Shown here one piece after another: positions 15,999 through 23,150 of a stretch of DNA of 64,000 nt. The translations under genes were made by a program, and so were the position numbers. How positions within the stretch are numbered: the first letter of the stretch is position 1; the number at the start of each line of letters is the position of its first letter. Under the pieces are notes generated by a model. The model searched no databases and was not told where the DNA came from. It worked only from the letters and a program-made list of their open reading frames with translations. This DNA is from Streptomyces sp. XY006 (GTDB lineage: Bacteria; Actinomycetota; Actinomycetes; Streptomycetales; Streptomycetaceae), in NCBI RefSeq assembly GCF_002237655.1, contig NZ_NOKT01000032.1, positions 1 through 64,000 on the forward strand, given 5' to 3'.

Positions 15999-16979
15999 AT
16001 GCGCAGACCCTTCACCCTTCTCGCCGCGGCCCTTCTCACGGGCGCCCTCGCCGTGCCCGCCACCGCCGCCGACGGGGACGGGGACGGGGAGTTCACGATC
16101 AGGGATCCGCGCATCACCGAGTCCAGCGGCCTGGCCGCCTCGCACCGGCACCCCGGGATCTACTGGACGCACAACGACAGCGACGACGGGGCCTACCTCT
16201 ACGCCGTCGACAGCAGGACGGGCGAGACGGTCGCGACGATCACCATGACCGGCGTGGGCAGCCCCCGGGACGTCGAGGCCGTCTCCATCGGCCCGGACAA
16301 CGAGATCTGGGTCGGCGACATCGGCGACAACCTCGGCGGCACCTGGCCGCACGTCTGGATCTACCGGCTGCCCGAGCCGAAGACCCTGCGGGACCAGAAG
16401 ATCCGGGCCACGCAGTACGTCGTGAAGTACTCCGACGGCGCGCGGGACGCCGAGTCGCTCGTCGTGCACCCGAAGACCGGCCGCGTCTACATCGTCGACA
16501 AGAACGAGAAGGGCGGGCACCTGTACGAGGGTCCCGCCGACCTCACCCCGGGCGGCACGAACGTGTTCCGGCCCGTGGCGGCCGTCCCCGACCTTGAGGC
16601 CACCGACGCGACGCTCTCCCCCGACGGCGAACACCTCGTCGTGCGCAGCTACTTCGGGGCGGTCGCCTACGACTGGAACGGCGGGAGGATCAAGCGGAAG
16701 GAGCGGCTCGGTGTGCCGTTCCTGGGGCAGGGGGAGTCCGTCACCTACACCGCCGACGGCACCAAGCTCATGTTCGGCGCGGAGGGGGCCGACAGCCCCG
16801 TGGAGCCGCAGGACGCCCCCGGGGGCTCCGACTCGGCCCCGGCGCAGGGCGGTTCGTCCTCCTCGGGGGAGGGCTCCGGGGGTGACGGGCTGAGCGGCGG
16901 CCTGAAGACCGGGGCGATCGCCGCTGCCGCCGCCCTGGTCGTCGTGGTCGGCCTGCGCAGGCTGAGGCGCCGGGGCTAA
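15999..16979 (+). CDS. secreted, C-terminally anchored beta-propeller-like protein, 326 aa
   Basis: A Sec signal peptide (MRRPFTLLAAALLTGALAVPATAA) leads a domain of about 240 residues with repeated beta motifs such as PRITESSGLAASHRHPGIYWTHND and TLSPDGEHLVV, suggesting a beta-propeller (WD40/esterase-like). A Ser/Gly-rich linker (about residues 268-300) precedes one membrane helix and RRLRRRG, so the protein is probably anchored outside the membrane. No LPXTG motif is present. ATG 15999 gives the signal peptide; an in-frame ATG at 15965 would place 12 odd residues before it. It overlaps the convergent TetR gene by 4 bp (CTAA), sharing stop-codon bases. Function unknown. Confidence 0.82.
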   Translation: MRRPFTLLAAALLTGALAVPATAADGDGDGEFTIRDPRITESSGLAASHRHPGIYWTHNDSDDGAYLYAVDSRTGETVATITMTGVGSPRDVEAVSIGPDNEIWVGDIGDNLGGTWPHVWIYRLPEPKTLRDQKIRATQYVVKYSDGARDAESLVVHPKTGRVYIVDKNEKGGHLYEGPADLTPGGTNVFRPVAAVPDLEATDATLSPDGEHLVVRSYFGAVAYDWNGGRIKRKERLGVPFLGQGESVTYTADGTKLMFGAEGADSPVEPQDAPGGSDSAPAQGGSSSSGEGSGGDGLSGGLKTGAIAAAAALVVVVGLRRLRRRG

Positions 16980-17776
16980 CTCCCGCCCGCCGCCGGGTCC
17001 GTGGAGCGGTGGCGCCGCTCCACCAGGACCTCCAGGCCGTCCAGGATGCGCTGCAGCCCGAACTCGAAGTGGTCGAAGTCCGGTCCGAAGGTGTCCTCGG
17101 ACAGGGACGCCATGACCGGATAGCGGCCCGACGCCATGGCCTTCTCCAACACCGGCACCTGCGCCTGCCAGAACTCGGCGTCCGTCAGGCCCGTCCGGCG
17201 CTCCGCCTCCAGCTGGTACAGCTGGGTGCGCGCGGCCCCGACGACGTACCCGTCGATCATGATGATCGCGGAGACCAGCTCGGGGTCGCTCAGCCCCATG
17301 GGGCGGATCCGGGTGAGGACCTTCTCCATGCCGTCGAGGGCGCTGGGCCCGAGGATCGGGCGGGACTGGTTGACGTGGAGCAGCCAGGGGTGGCGGCGGT
17401 AGAGGGCGAGGGTCGCCCGGGCCAGTGCCTCCAGGGCCGAGCGCCAGCCGCCGTCGCCCAGGTCGGCCGGGTTCTCCGAGGGGCGCTGGACCCGGTCCAG
17501 CATGAGGTCGAGCAGCTCGCCCTTGCCGGGGACGTACCGGTAGAGCGACATGGTGCCGGTGCCCAGCTCGGCCGCGACGCGGCGCATGGAGAGGCCCTCC
17601 AGGCCCTCGGCGTCCGCCACCTGGACGGCCGCTTCCACGATCCGGTCCAGGGTCAGCGTGGGCTTGGGCCCGCGGCTCGGGCGCCGGCCGGTGTCCCACA
17701 GCAGCTCCAGGGTGCGGGCGATGTCGCCGCTGCCGCTGGTCTCCGTACCGCCACTGCCACTCGTGCCGCTCGTCAT
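16976..17776 (-). CDS. TetR/AcrR family regulator of the adjacent ABC exporter, 266 aa
   Basis: A disordered Gly/Ser/Thr N-terminus of about 35 residues precedes a TetR DNA-binding domain (TLDRIVEAAVQVADAEGLEGLSMRRVAAELGTGTMSLYRYVPGK, split here over residues 41-85), with recognition helix GTGTMSLYRYV. The C-terminal ligand domain is of the TetR_C (TetR class) type, with ALYRRHPWLL and a long helical bundle. It is divergent from a DrrAB-type ABC exporter and the 105-bp intergenic region holds two symmetric operators (17805-17846), so it most likely represses both itself and the exporter until a drug-like ligand binds. Confidence 0.92.
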   Translation of the reverse strand: MTSGTSGSGGTETSGSGDIARTLELLWDTGRRPSRGPKPTLTLDRIVEAAVQVADAEGLEGLSMRRVAAELGTGTMSLYRYVPGKGELLDLMLDRVQRPSENPADLGDGGWRSALEALARATLALYRRHPWLLHVNQSRPILGPSALDGMEKVLTRIRPMGLSDPELVSAIIMIDGYVVGAARTQLYQLEAERRTGLTDAEFWQAQVPVLEKAMASGRYPVMASLSEDTFGPDFDHFEFGLQRILDGLEVLVERRHRSTDPAAGGS

Positions 17777-17804
17777 GAGCCCAGCTTAGGGCCCCTCACA
17801 AAAA

Positions 17805-17846
17805 ACTGAGTACGTCGTACGCGTAATCGGGTACGCTGTACTCAGT
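17805..17846. promoter_or_regulatory. Double TetR operator between tetR and drrAB-like genes
   Basis: The 42-bp region is itself a palindrome with outer arms ACTGAGTAC (17805-17813) and GTACTCAGT (17838-17846). It contains two smaller palindromes, GTACGTCGTAC (17810-17820) and GTACGCTGTAC (17831-17841), whose centres are 21 bp (two helical turns) apart. This is what cooperative binding of two TetR dimers on one DNA face would need. The region sits in the only intergenic space shared by both genes. Confidence 0.8.
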
Positions 17847-17881
17847 TCAGTGCCGAGGCGGCACGGGCAACGGGAGGCGAC

Positions 17882-18841
17882 ATGGACGGATACGCGGTGC
17901 GCGCCGAGGCGCTGGAGAAGCGGTACGGCGAGAAGCGCGCCCTGGACGGTTTCGACCTGGTGGTCCGCGAGGGCACGGTGCACGGCCTGCTCGGGCCGAA
18001 CGGGGCGGGCAAGACCACCGCCGTGCGCATCCTGTCCACGCTGATCCGGCTGGACGGGGGCCGGGCGACGGTCGCCGGTCTCGACGTGGCCCGGCAGCCG
18101 CGCGAGGTGCGGGCCAGGATCGGGCTCACCGGCCAGTACGCGGCGGTCGACGAGGTGCTCACCGGCCGGCAGAACCTGGAGATGTTCGGCCGCCTGTTCC
18201 ACCTGGGCGGCAGGCGCGCCAGGCTCCGGGCGGCCGAGCTGCTGGAGCAGTTCGACCTGACCGACGCCGCCGACCGGGGCGTCGGCAAGTACAGCGGCGG
18301 CATGCGGCGCCGCCTCGACCTCGCCGCGTCGATGATCCTGGCCCCGGCCGTGCTCTTCCTCGACGAGCCGACGACCGGCCTGGACCCGCGCAGCCGGGGC
18401 GAGGTCTGGGACTCCGTCCGGGCGCTGGTGGCGGGCGGCACGACCGTGCTGCTGACCACGCAGTACCTGGAGGAGGCCGACAAGCTCGCCTCGCGCATCA
18501 CCGTCATCGACCAGGGCCGGGCCATCGCGGACGACACCCCGGACGGACTGAAGGGCCTGGTCGGCGGCGACCGGATCGAGGTCGTGGTCGCCGAGCGGTC
18601 CGAGATCCCGCGGGTGGTGAAGGTCGTCGCCCGGGTCACCGACGGCGAACCCGAGGCGGACGAGACCGAGTTGCGGGTGCACGCCCCGGTCGCCGACCGG
18701 GTCGCGGCCCTCACGGAGGTGGCACGGACCCTCCAGGACGAGGGCGTCCGCGTGGAGGACATCGGGCTGCGCAGGCCCAGCCTCGACGACGTCTTCCTGC
18801 GCCTGACCGGACACCGGACCGAGAAGGAGGCCGCGGCATGA
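17882..18841 (+). CDS. daunorubicin-resistance-type ABC transporter ATPase (DrrA-like), 319 aa
   Basis: ABC ATPase with Walker [10 protein letters not shown] (38-46), Q loop [10 protein letters not shown], signature [14 protein letters not shown] and Walker [13 protein letters not shown], followed by the roughly 90-residue C-terminal extension ([32 protein letters not shown], here split) typical of DrrA. It is encoded with its permease (4-bp ATGA overlap) and a divergent TetR repressor. The complex probably exports a hydrophobic antibiotic or lipid at the membrane. GGGAGGC lies just before ATG 17882. Confidence 0.95.
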   Translation: MDGYAVRAEALEKRYGEKRALDGFDLVVREGTVHGLLGPNGAGKTTAVRILSTLIRLDGGRATVAGLDVARQPREVRARIGLTGQYAAVDEVLTGRQNLEMFGRLFHLGGRRARLRAAELLEQFDLTDAADRGVGKYSGGMRRRLDLAASMILAPAVLFLDEPTTGLDPRSRGEVWDSVRALVAGGTTVLLTTQYLEEADKLASRITVIDQGRAIADDTPDGLKGLVGGDRIEVVVAERSEIPRVVKVVARVTDGEPEADETELRVHAPVADRVAALTEVARTLQDEGVRVEDIGLRRPSLDDVFLRLTGHRTEKEAAA

Positions 18842-19659
18842 GCGCCGTCGACCTGAGTACCACGAGCGCGCGGAGCGGCACGTACTGGGCGCTCGCCGAC
18901 TGCTGGAACATCGTCCGCCGCGGCCTGACCCACTACCAGCGTCAGCCGGTCAACATCGCCTGGCAGCTGGGCTTCCCCATCCTGTCCGTACTGCTCTACG
19001 GCTATGTCTTCGGCAGCGCGATGAAGGTGCCCGGCGGCGGCAACTACACGGACTTCCTGATGCCGGGCATGTTCGTGATGACCATGGCCTTCGGCTTCAT
19101 CAACACGGCCACGGTCGTGGTCTACGACTCCACCAAGGGCGTGATCGACCGCTTCCGCTCCATGCCGATGGCGTCCTCCGCGGTGGTGGCCGGACGCGGG
19201 GTCACCGACCTCATCGTCGCCTGCGCCGAGCTGGCCATCATGATGCTCACCGCCCTCGCCATGGGCTGGCGCCCCGACGGCGGCCTCGGCTTCCTCGCCG
19301 CGTTCGGGCTGCTGCTGTGGCTGCGGTTCGCGCTGATCTGGATCGGCGTGTGGCTCGGCCTGCTGGTGCCCAACCCGGAGGCGGCGGGCGGCCTGTTCGC
19401 GGTCGCCTTCCCGCTGACGATGATCTCCAGCATCTTCGTCGCGCCGCAGCTGATGCCCGACTGGCTGGGCTGGATCGCGGCCTGGAACCCGATCTCCTCC
19501 ACGGCGGCGGCGACCCGCGACCTGTTCGGCACGCCCGGCGGGACCGGCGACTCCTGGGTGGAACAGCACGCCCTGCTGATGGCCGGGGTGTGGCCGGTGA
19601 TCCTCACGGCGCTCTTCCTGCCCCTGGCGGTACGGCGGTTCCGCAAGCTCAGCCGGTAG
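18838..19659 (+). CDS. ABC-2 type transporter permease (DrrB-like), 273 aa
   Basis: Integral membrane protein with six hydrophobic segments and the ABC-2 hallmark region [28 protein letters not shown] near residues 197-224 (shown here in part in the family as an amphipathic stretch before the last helix). It partners the DrrA-like ATPase, whose gene it overlaps by 4 bp, implying translational coupling. Substrate unknown; the family exports anthracyclines and other hydrophobic compounds. Confidence 0.93.
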   Translation: MSAVDLSTTSARSGTYWALADCWNIVRRGLTHYQRQPVNIAWQLGFPILSVLLYGYVFGSAMKVPGGGNYTDFLMPGMFVMTMAFGFINTATVVVYDSTKGVIDRFRSMPMASSAVVAGRGVTDLIVACAELAIMMLTALAMGWRPDGGLGFLAAFGLLLWLRFALIWIGVWLGLLVPNPEAAGGLFAVAFPLTMISSIFVAPQLMPDWLGWIAAWNPISSTAAATRDLFGTPGGTGDSWVEQHALLMAGVWPVILTALFLPLAVRRFRKLSR

Positions 19660-19717
19660 GGGAGCCGGCGGGGGCGCCCGGGGGTGGCCGGGCGCCCCCG
19701 CCGTAGGGTGGCCGGTC

Positions 19718-20386
19718 ATGGGGGACTTCGAGAGCGACATGGTCACCGTCCCCGCCGGGCGGGTGACGTTGTCGGACCGGCGGACCGAGCGCAGCTGGGC
19801 CGTGGAGGTCGCGGCGTTCCGGCTGTCGGCGTTTCCCGTCACCCAGGAGGGCTACGCCGAGGTCACCGGTCACCGGCCGGGCGCGGCCGTTAGGGAGCGG
19901 CTGCCCGTGGAGGGCGTGTCGTGGTGGGACGCGGTCCGCTTCTGCAACGCCCTGTCCCTGCGCGACGGACTGACCCCCGCGTACCACGTGCGTGAGGGTG
20001 GTGAGGCGGTCGACTGGGACGCCGGCGCCGACGGGTACCGGCTGCCGACCGAGGCCGAATGGGAGCACGCCTGCCGCGCCGGCGGCACCGGCCCGCGCTA
20101 CGGCCGCCTCGACGACATCGCCTGGTACCGGGGGAACGCGGGCGACAGGATCCATCCGGTGGGCGGCAAACAGCCCAACGCCTGGGGCCTGTACGACATG
20201 CTCGGCAACGTCTGGGACTGGTGCTGGGACCTCTACGACCCGGAGGTCTACGGCACCTACCGGGTGCTGCGCGGCGGCGGCTGGTCCGACGAGCACTGGA
20301 GTTGCCGGGCCTCGGTCCGGCGCCGGAGCCATCCGACGTTCCGGATCGACGACGTGGGGTTCCGTCTCGCCCGGACGGTGCCGTAG
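19718..20386 (+). CDS. SUMF1/formylglycine-generating-enzyme-like protein, 222 aa
   Basis: A compact FGE-sulfatase (SUMF1) domain spans nearly the whole protein. Recognisable blocks are FPVTQEGYAEVTG, VEGVSWWDAVRFCNALS, YRLPTEAEWEHACRAG, QPNAWGLYDMLGNVWDWCWD and YRVLRGGGW. True formylglycine-generating enzymes bind copper through two cysteines four and nine residues after the RGG. Here those positions are Asp and Cys (GGGWSDEHWSC), so one copper ligand is missing and classic oxidase activity is unlikely. It is shorter than true FGEs. It may be a binding or other modifying protein. Repeats of CGGTGCGGTCCG follow its stop codon. Confidence 0.85.
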   Translation: MGDFESDMVTVPAGRVTLSDRRTERSWAVEVAAFRLSAFPVTQEGYAEVTGHRPGAAVRERLPVEGVSWWDAVRFCNALSLRDGLTPAYHVREGGEAVDWDAGADGYRLPTEAEWEHACRAGGTGPRYGRLDDIAWYRGNAGDRIHPVGGKQPNAWGLYDMLGNVWDWCWDLYDPEVYGTYRVLRGGGWSDEHWSCRASVRRRSHPTFRIDDVGFRLARTVP

Positions 20387-20390
20387 GGGC

Positions 20391-20460
20391 CGGTGCGGTC
20401 CGGATGCGGCGGGCGGTGCGGTCCGCGCCTGGTCGGCGGTGCGGCCGGCGGTGCGGTCCG
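20391..20460. repeat. Degenerate short tandem repeat after the SUMF1-like gene
   Basis: CGGTGCGGTCCG (with small changes) starts at 20391, 20414, 20437 and 20449, giving spacings of 23, 23 and 12 bp. The array begins 5 bp after the stop codon and ends before the convergent EamA gene (20484). It is one of several repeats in this window that adjoin stop codons. Confidence 0.6.
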
Positions 20461-20483
20461 GGGGCCCGGCCGGACGTCGCGGC

Positions 20484-21473
20484 CTAGCCCTCCAGGGCCG
20501 TGCTCTCCAGGGCCGCCGTCTTGCGGCGGCCCCGGCCCACCTGTGTGCGCACCGCGCCCATGCTCGCCGCGATCACCAGTGCGATCGCCGCGGCCTCCGG
20601 TGCCGTGAGGGACTGGTCGAGGATCAGGAAGCCGGCCGTGGCGGCGATGGCCGGTTCCAGGCTCATCAGGATCGCGAAGGTGGAGGCGGGCAGGCGGCGC
20701 AGCGCGAGGAGTTCGAGCGTGTAGGGCAGGACCGAGGAGAGCAGGGCCACCGCCGCGCCCAGGCCCAGGGTCACCGGGTCCAGCAGCTTCGTCCCCGACT
20801 CGGCGATGCCCAGCGGCAGGAACAGCACCGCGCCCACCGCCATGGCCAGGGCCAGCCCGTCCGCCTGCGGGAAGCGGCGGCCCGTACGGGCGCTGAAGAC
20901 GATGTAGGCCGCCCACATGGCGCCCGCGCCCAGGGCGAAGGCCGCTCCCGCGGGGTCGAGCCCGCTGAACCCTCCGCCGCCGAGGAGGAAGACGCCGGCG
21001 AGGGCGAGGGCCGCCCAGACGACGTTGATCGCGCGGCGGGAGGCGAAGACCGAGAGGGCGAGCGGGCCGAGCACCTCCAGGGTGACCGCGGGGCCCAGCG
21101 GGATCCGGGCGACGGCCTGGTAGAAGAGGCCGTTCATCGCGGCCATGGTGATGCCGAAGACGACGACCGTGCCCCAGTCGGCGCGTGAGTGGCCGCGCAG
21201 CCGGGGACGGCAGACCAGCAGCAGCACGACCGCCGCGACGAGCAGGCGCAGCGCCACCACGCCGAGGGCGCCCGCCCGGGGCATCAGCGTCACCGCCAGG
21301 GCGCCGCCGAACTGCACCGAGATCCCACCGGCGAGTACGAGGCCCACGGGTCCGAGGGAGCCCAGCCGGCCCGGGCCGGCGGCGGTACCGGTCGCGGTAC
21401 CGGTCGCGGTACCGGACGCGGGCGACGCGGTGGTCGCGGGCTGGGGCGTGCTGACGCTGTCGCGGGTGGTCAC
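20484..21473 (-). CDS. EamA/RhaT family (DMT) transporter, 329 aa
   Basis: Ten predicted membrane helices in two EamA halves: the first begins GLVLAGGISVQFGGALAV, the second GAGAMWAAYIVFS. This is the drug/metabolite transporter (RhtA/YdcZ-like) fold, usually an exporter of amino acids or metabolites. The start is GTG 21473 (VTTRDSV) with AGGA 7 nt upstream; an ATG 27 codons earlier lacks a ribosome site. The N-terminal tail has a Gly-Thr-Ala repeat encoded by three tandem 12-bp units. Substrate unknown. Confidence 0.9.
   Translation of the reverse strand: MTTRDSVSTPQPATTASPASGTATGTATGTAAGPGRLGSLGPVGLVLAGGISVQFGGALAVTLMPRAGALGVVALRLLVAAVVLLLVCRPRLRGHSRADWGTVVVFGITMAAMNGLFYQAVARIPLGPAVTLEVLGPLALSVFASRRAINVVWAALALAGVFLLGGGGFSGLDPAGAAFALGAGAMWAAYIVFSARTGRRFPQADGLALAMAVGAVLFLPLGIAESGTKLLDPVTLGLGAAVALLSSVLPYTLELLALRRLPASTFAILMSLEPAIAATAGFLILDQSLTAPEAAAIALVIAASMGAVRTQVGRGRRKTAALESTALEG
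21382..21417 (-). repeat. In-frame 12-bp microsatellite in the EamA transporter gene
   Basis: Three tandem copies of GCGGTACCGGTC (the last with one change) occupy 21382-21417 and encode alternating Gly-Thr-Ala-Thr residues in the cytosolic N-terminal tail. Being a multiple of three, copy-number change would alter tail length without frameshift. Confidence 0.8.
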
Positions 21474-21645
21474 GGGCGGTCCTGTGCTCGTCGGCGCGGA
21501 TGCGGGCGGTCCGTACACCGGTCGGCACGGTGCGTACATCCCGGTGTACTTCACAGTCCAGGGTAATGGACTTGGTCAGGTGCGTGAAGCCCTTTTGCCT
21601 CTGTCTCGCGCCGTGAGACGCCGGCCCGGGCGCACCGCCCGCGCC

Positions 21646-22782
21646 TCAGCGGCGGGACAGGTAGAGCTGGAACGCCTTGTACAGCAGCCGGTTGAGCGGG
21701 TAGTCCCACTCGCCGAGGTACTCGACGGCCTCGCCACCCGTGCCCACCTTGAAACGGAGCAGACCCAGCAGCGGGCTGGACTCCTCCAGGGTGTCGGTGA
21801 TGCCGCGCAGGTCGTAGACGGCGGCGCCCAGTTCATGGGCGTCGGTCATCATCCGCCACTGCACGGCGCTGCTCGGCTGGACCTCGCGCCGGCGGCTGGT
21901 GGAGGCGCCGTAGGAGTACCAGACGTGCTCGCCGACGGTGAGCATCGTCGCGGCGGCGAGCACCTCGCCGTCGTGGTGGGCCAGGTAGAGCCGCATCCGG
22001 TCCGGGTGCTCGGCGGTGAGCGCGCTCCACATGCCCTGGAAGTAGGAGAGGGGGCGCGGCAGGAACCCGTCGCGCTCGGCGGTCTCGGTGTACAGCTCGT
22101 GGAAGGCCGGCAGGTCCTCCGCATCGCCGCGCACGACCTTCACCCCGGCCTTGTCCGCCTTCTTGATGTTGCGCCGCCACTGCTGGTTGAGCCCGTCGTG
22201 GATCTCCTCCAGCGAACGTCCGGCGAACGGCACCTGGAAGACGTACCGGGGCTGTCCCGCGGCGAAGCCGGAGTCGCCGCCGGCCTCGCTCAGCCGCCAG
22301 CCCATCCGGCGCAGGCCGTCCGCCACCTGCCCGGCCCGCGGTTCGTACGACGTCGCCCGCACGTCGCGCAGCCGGCGGGCGGCCGGGTCCGCGATCGCCG
22401 CCTTGACCGTCTCGGCGCTCCAGCGGCGCACCACCACCGGCGGGCCCATCCGCACGGCGAAGGCGCCGCGCCGCCGCAGGTGGGCGACCATCGGCTCCAG
22501 CAGGCGTTCCAGGCCCGGCTCGTGCCAGTCGATCAGCGGGCCCTCGGGCAGATACGCCAGGTACCGCCGCAGCCCGGGCAGGCGCGGCCCCGGCAGCGGG
22601 CGCAGCAGCACCAGGCCCGCGCCGACGAGCTGCCCGGTCCGGTCGAACCAGCCGAGGCTCTCGGCCTCCCAGTCGGGCTTCACGGCGCCCCAGGACGGGA
22701 CCTGGGTGTGGCTGGCGGAGCGGCGGGCCGCGACGAACGCCAGGTGCTCGTCGCGGGTGATCGGCTGGACGCGGACGCTCAT
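21646..22782 (-). CDS. FemX/FemABX-type peptidoglycan aminoacyltransferase, 378 aa
   Basis: Two GNAT-like subdomains of the FemABX family. Diagnostic segments are YLPEGPLIDW, QYRVF-type strand PRYVFQVPFAGRS, LNQQWRRNIKKADKAGVKV (about residues 205-223) and HDGEVLAAATMLTVGEHVWYSYGAS. No coiled-coil arm of FemA/FemB is evident, so it resembles FemX/VanK-like enzymes that add the first bridge residue (glycine in Streptomyces) to lipid II from aminoacyl-tRNA. GGAG lies 8 nt before ATG 22782. It acts at the cytoplasmic face of the membrane in wall synthesis. Confidence 0.9.
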   Translation of the reverse strand: MSVRVQPITRDEHLAFVAARRSASHTQVPSWGAVKPDWEAESLGWFDRTGQLVGAGLVLLRPLPGPRLPGLRRYLAYLPEGPLIDWHEPGLERLLEPMVAHLRRRGAFAVRMGPPVVVRRWSAETVKAAIADPAARRLRDVRATSYEPRAGQVADGLRRMGWRLSEAGGDSGFAAGQPRYVFQVPFAGRSLEEIHDGLNQQWRRNIKKADKAGVKVVRGDAEDLPAFHELYTETAERDGFLPRPLSYFQGMWSALTAEHPDRMRLYLAHHDGEVLAAATMLTVGEHVWYSYGASTSRRREVQPSSAVQWRMMTDAHELGAAVYDLRGITDTLEESSPLLGLLRFKVGTGGEAVEYLGEWDYPLNRLLYKAFQLYLSRR

Positions 22783-22902
22783 GCGCGGGCTCCTTCGAGC
22801 AGCGGCCCTCGGCGGGCGGGGAGTGGTGCCGCGAGCCTAGGAGCGGCCCCGCCGCTCCCCGGCGCCAGACACTCGGATCGCCCCACGGCGTGGCCCGAAC
22901 GC

Positions 22903-23150
22903 CTCACGCGGCCACGTCGACGGGGGTGAGCCGCCCAACGCCTCGGGCGGGATCCGGCCGCGTCGCCGACGGGCGGCGAGGCGCGCGCCGCCTCATGCGA
23001 TTCCGCCGGCGGGGGCGAGTGGTCCGGTGCCTCACGTGGGCTCGTCGGCGGGGCGAGTGGTCCGGTGCCTCACGTGGGCTCATTGGCGGGGCGGGTCGTG
23101 CGGCGCTTCACGTGGGCTCGTCGCCGGGGGCGAGTCCGGCGTCTCACGTG
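22903..23150. repeat. About 38-bp tandem repeats abutting the GlcD/Fe-S gene stop
   Basis: The marker CTCACGTG and its variants recur at 22992, 23031, 23069, 23107 and 23143 (spacings 39, 38, 38 and 36), with weaker relatives at 22903 and 22942. The unit nearest the gene includes the last codons and TGA of the oxidase gene (minus strand), and the following units repeat that stop-codon region (GCC GAC GAG CCC ACG TGA on the minus strand). Copies become less alike with distance from the gene. The 361-bp gap 22783-23143 holds nothing else that I can see. Confidence 0.8.
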
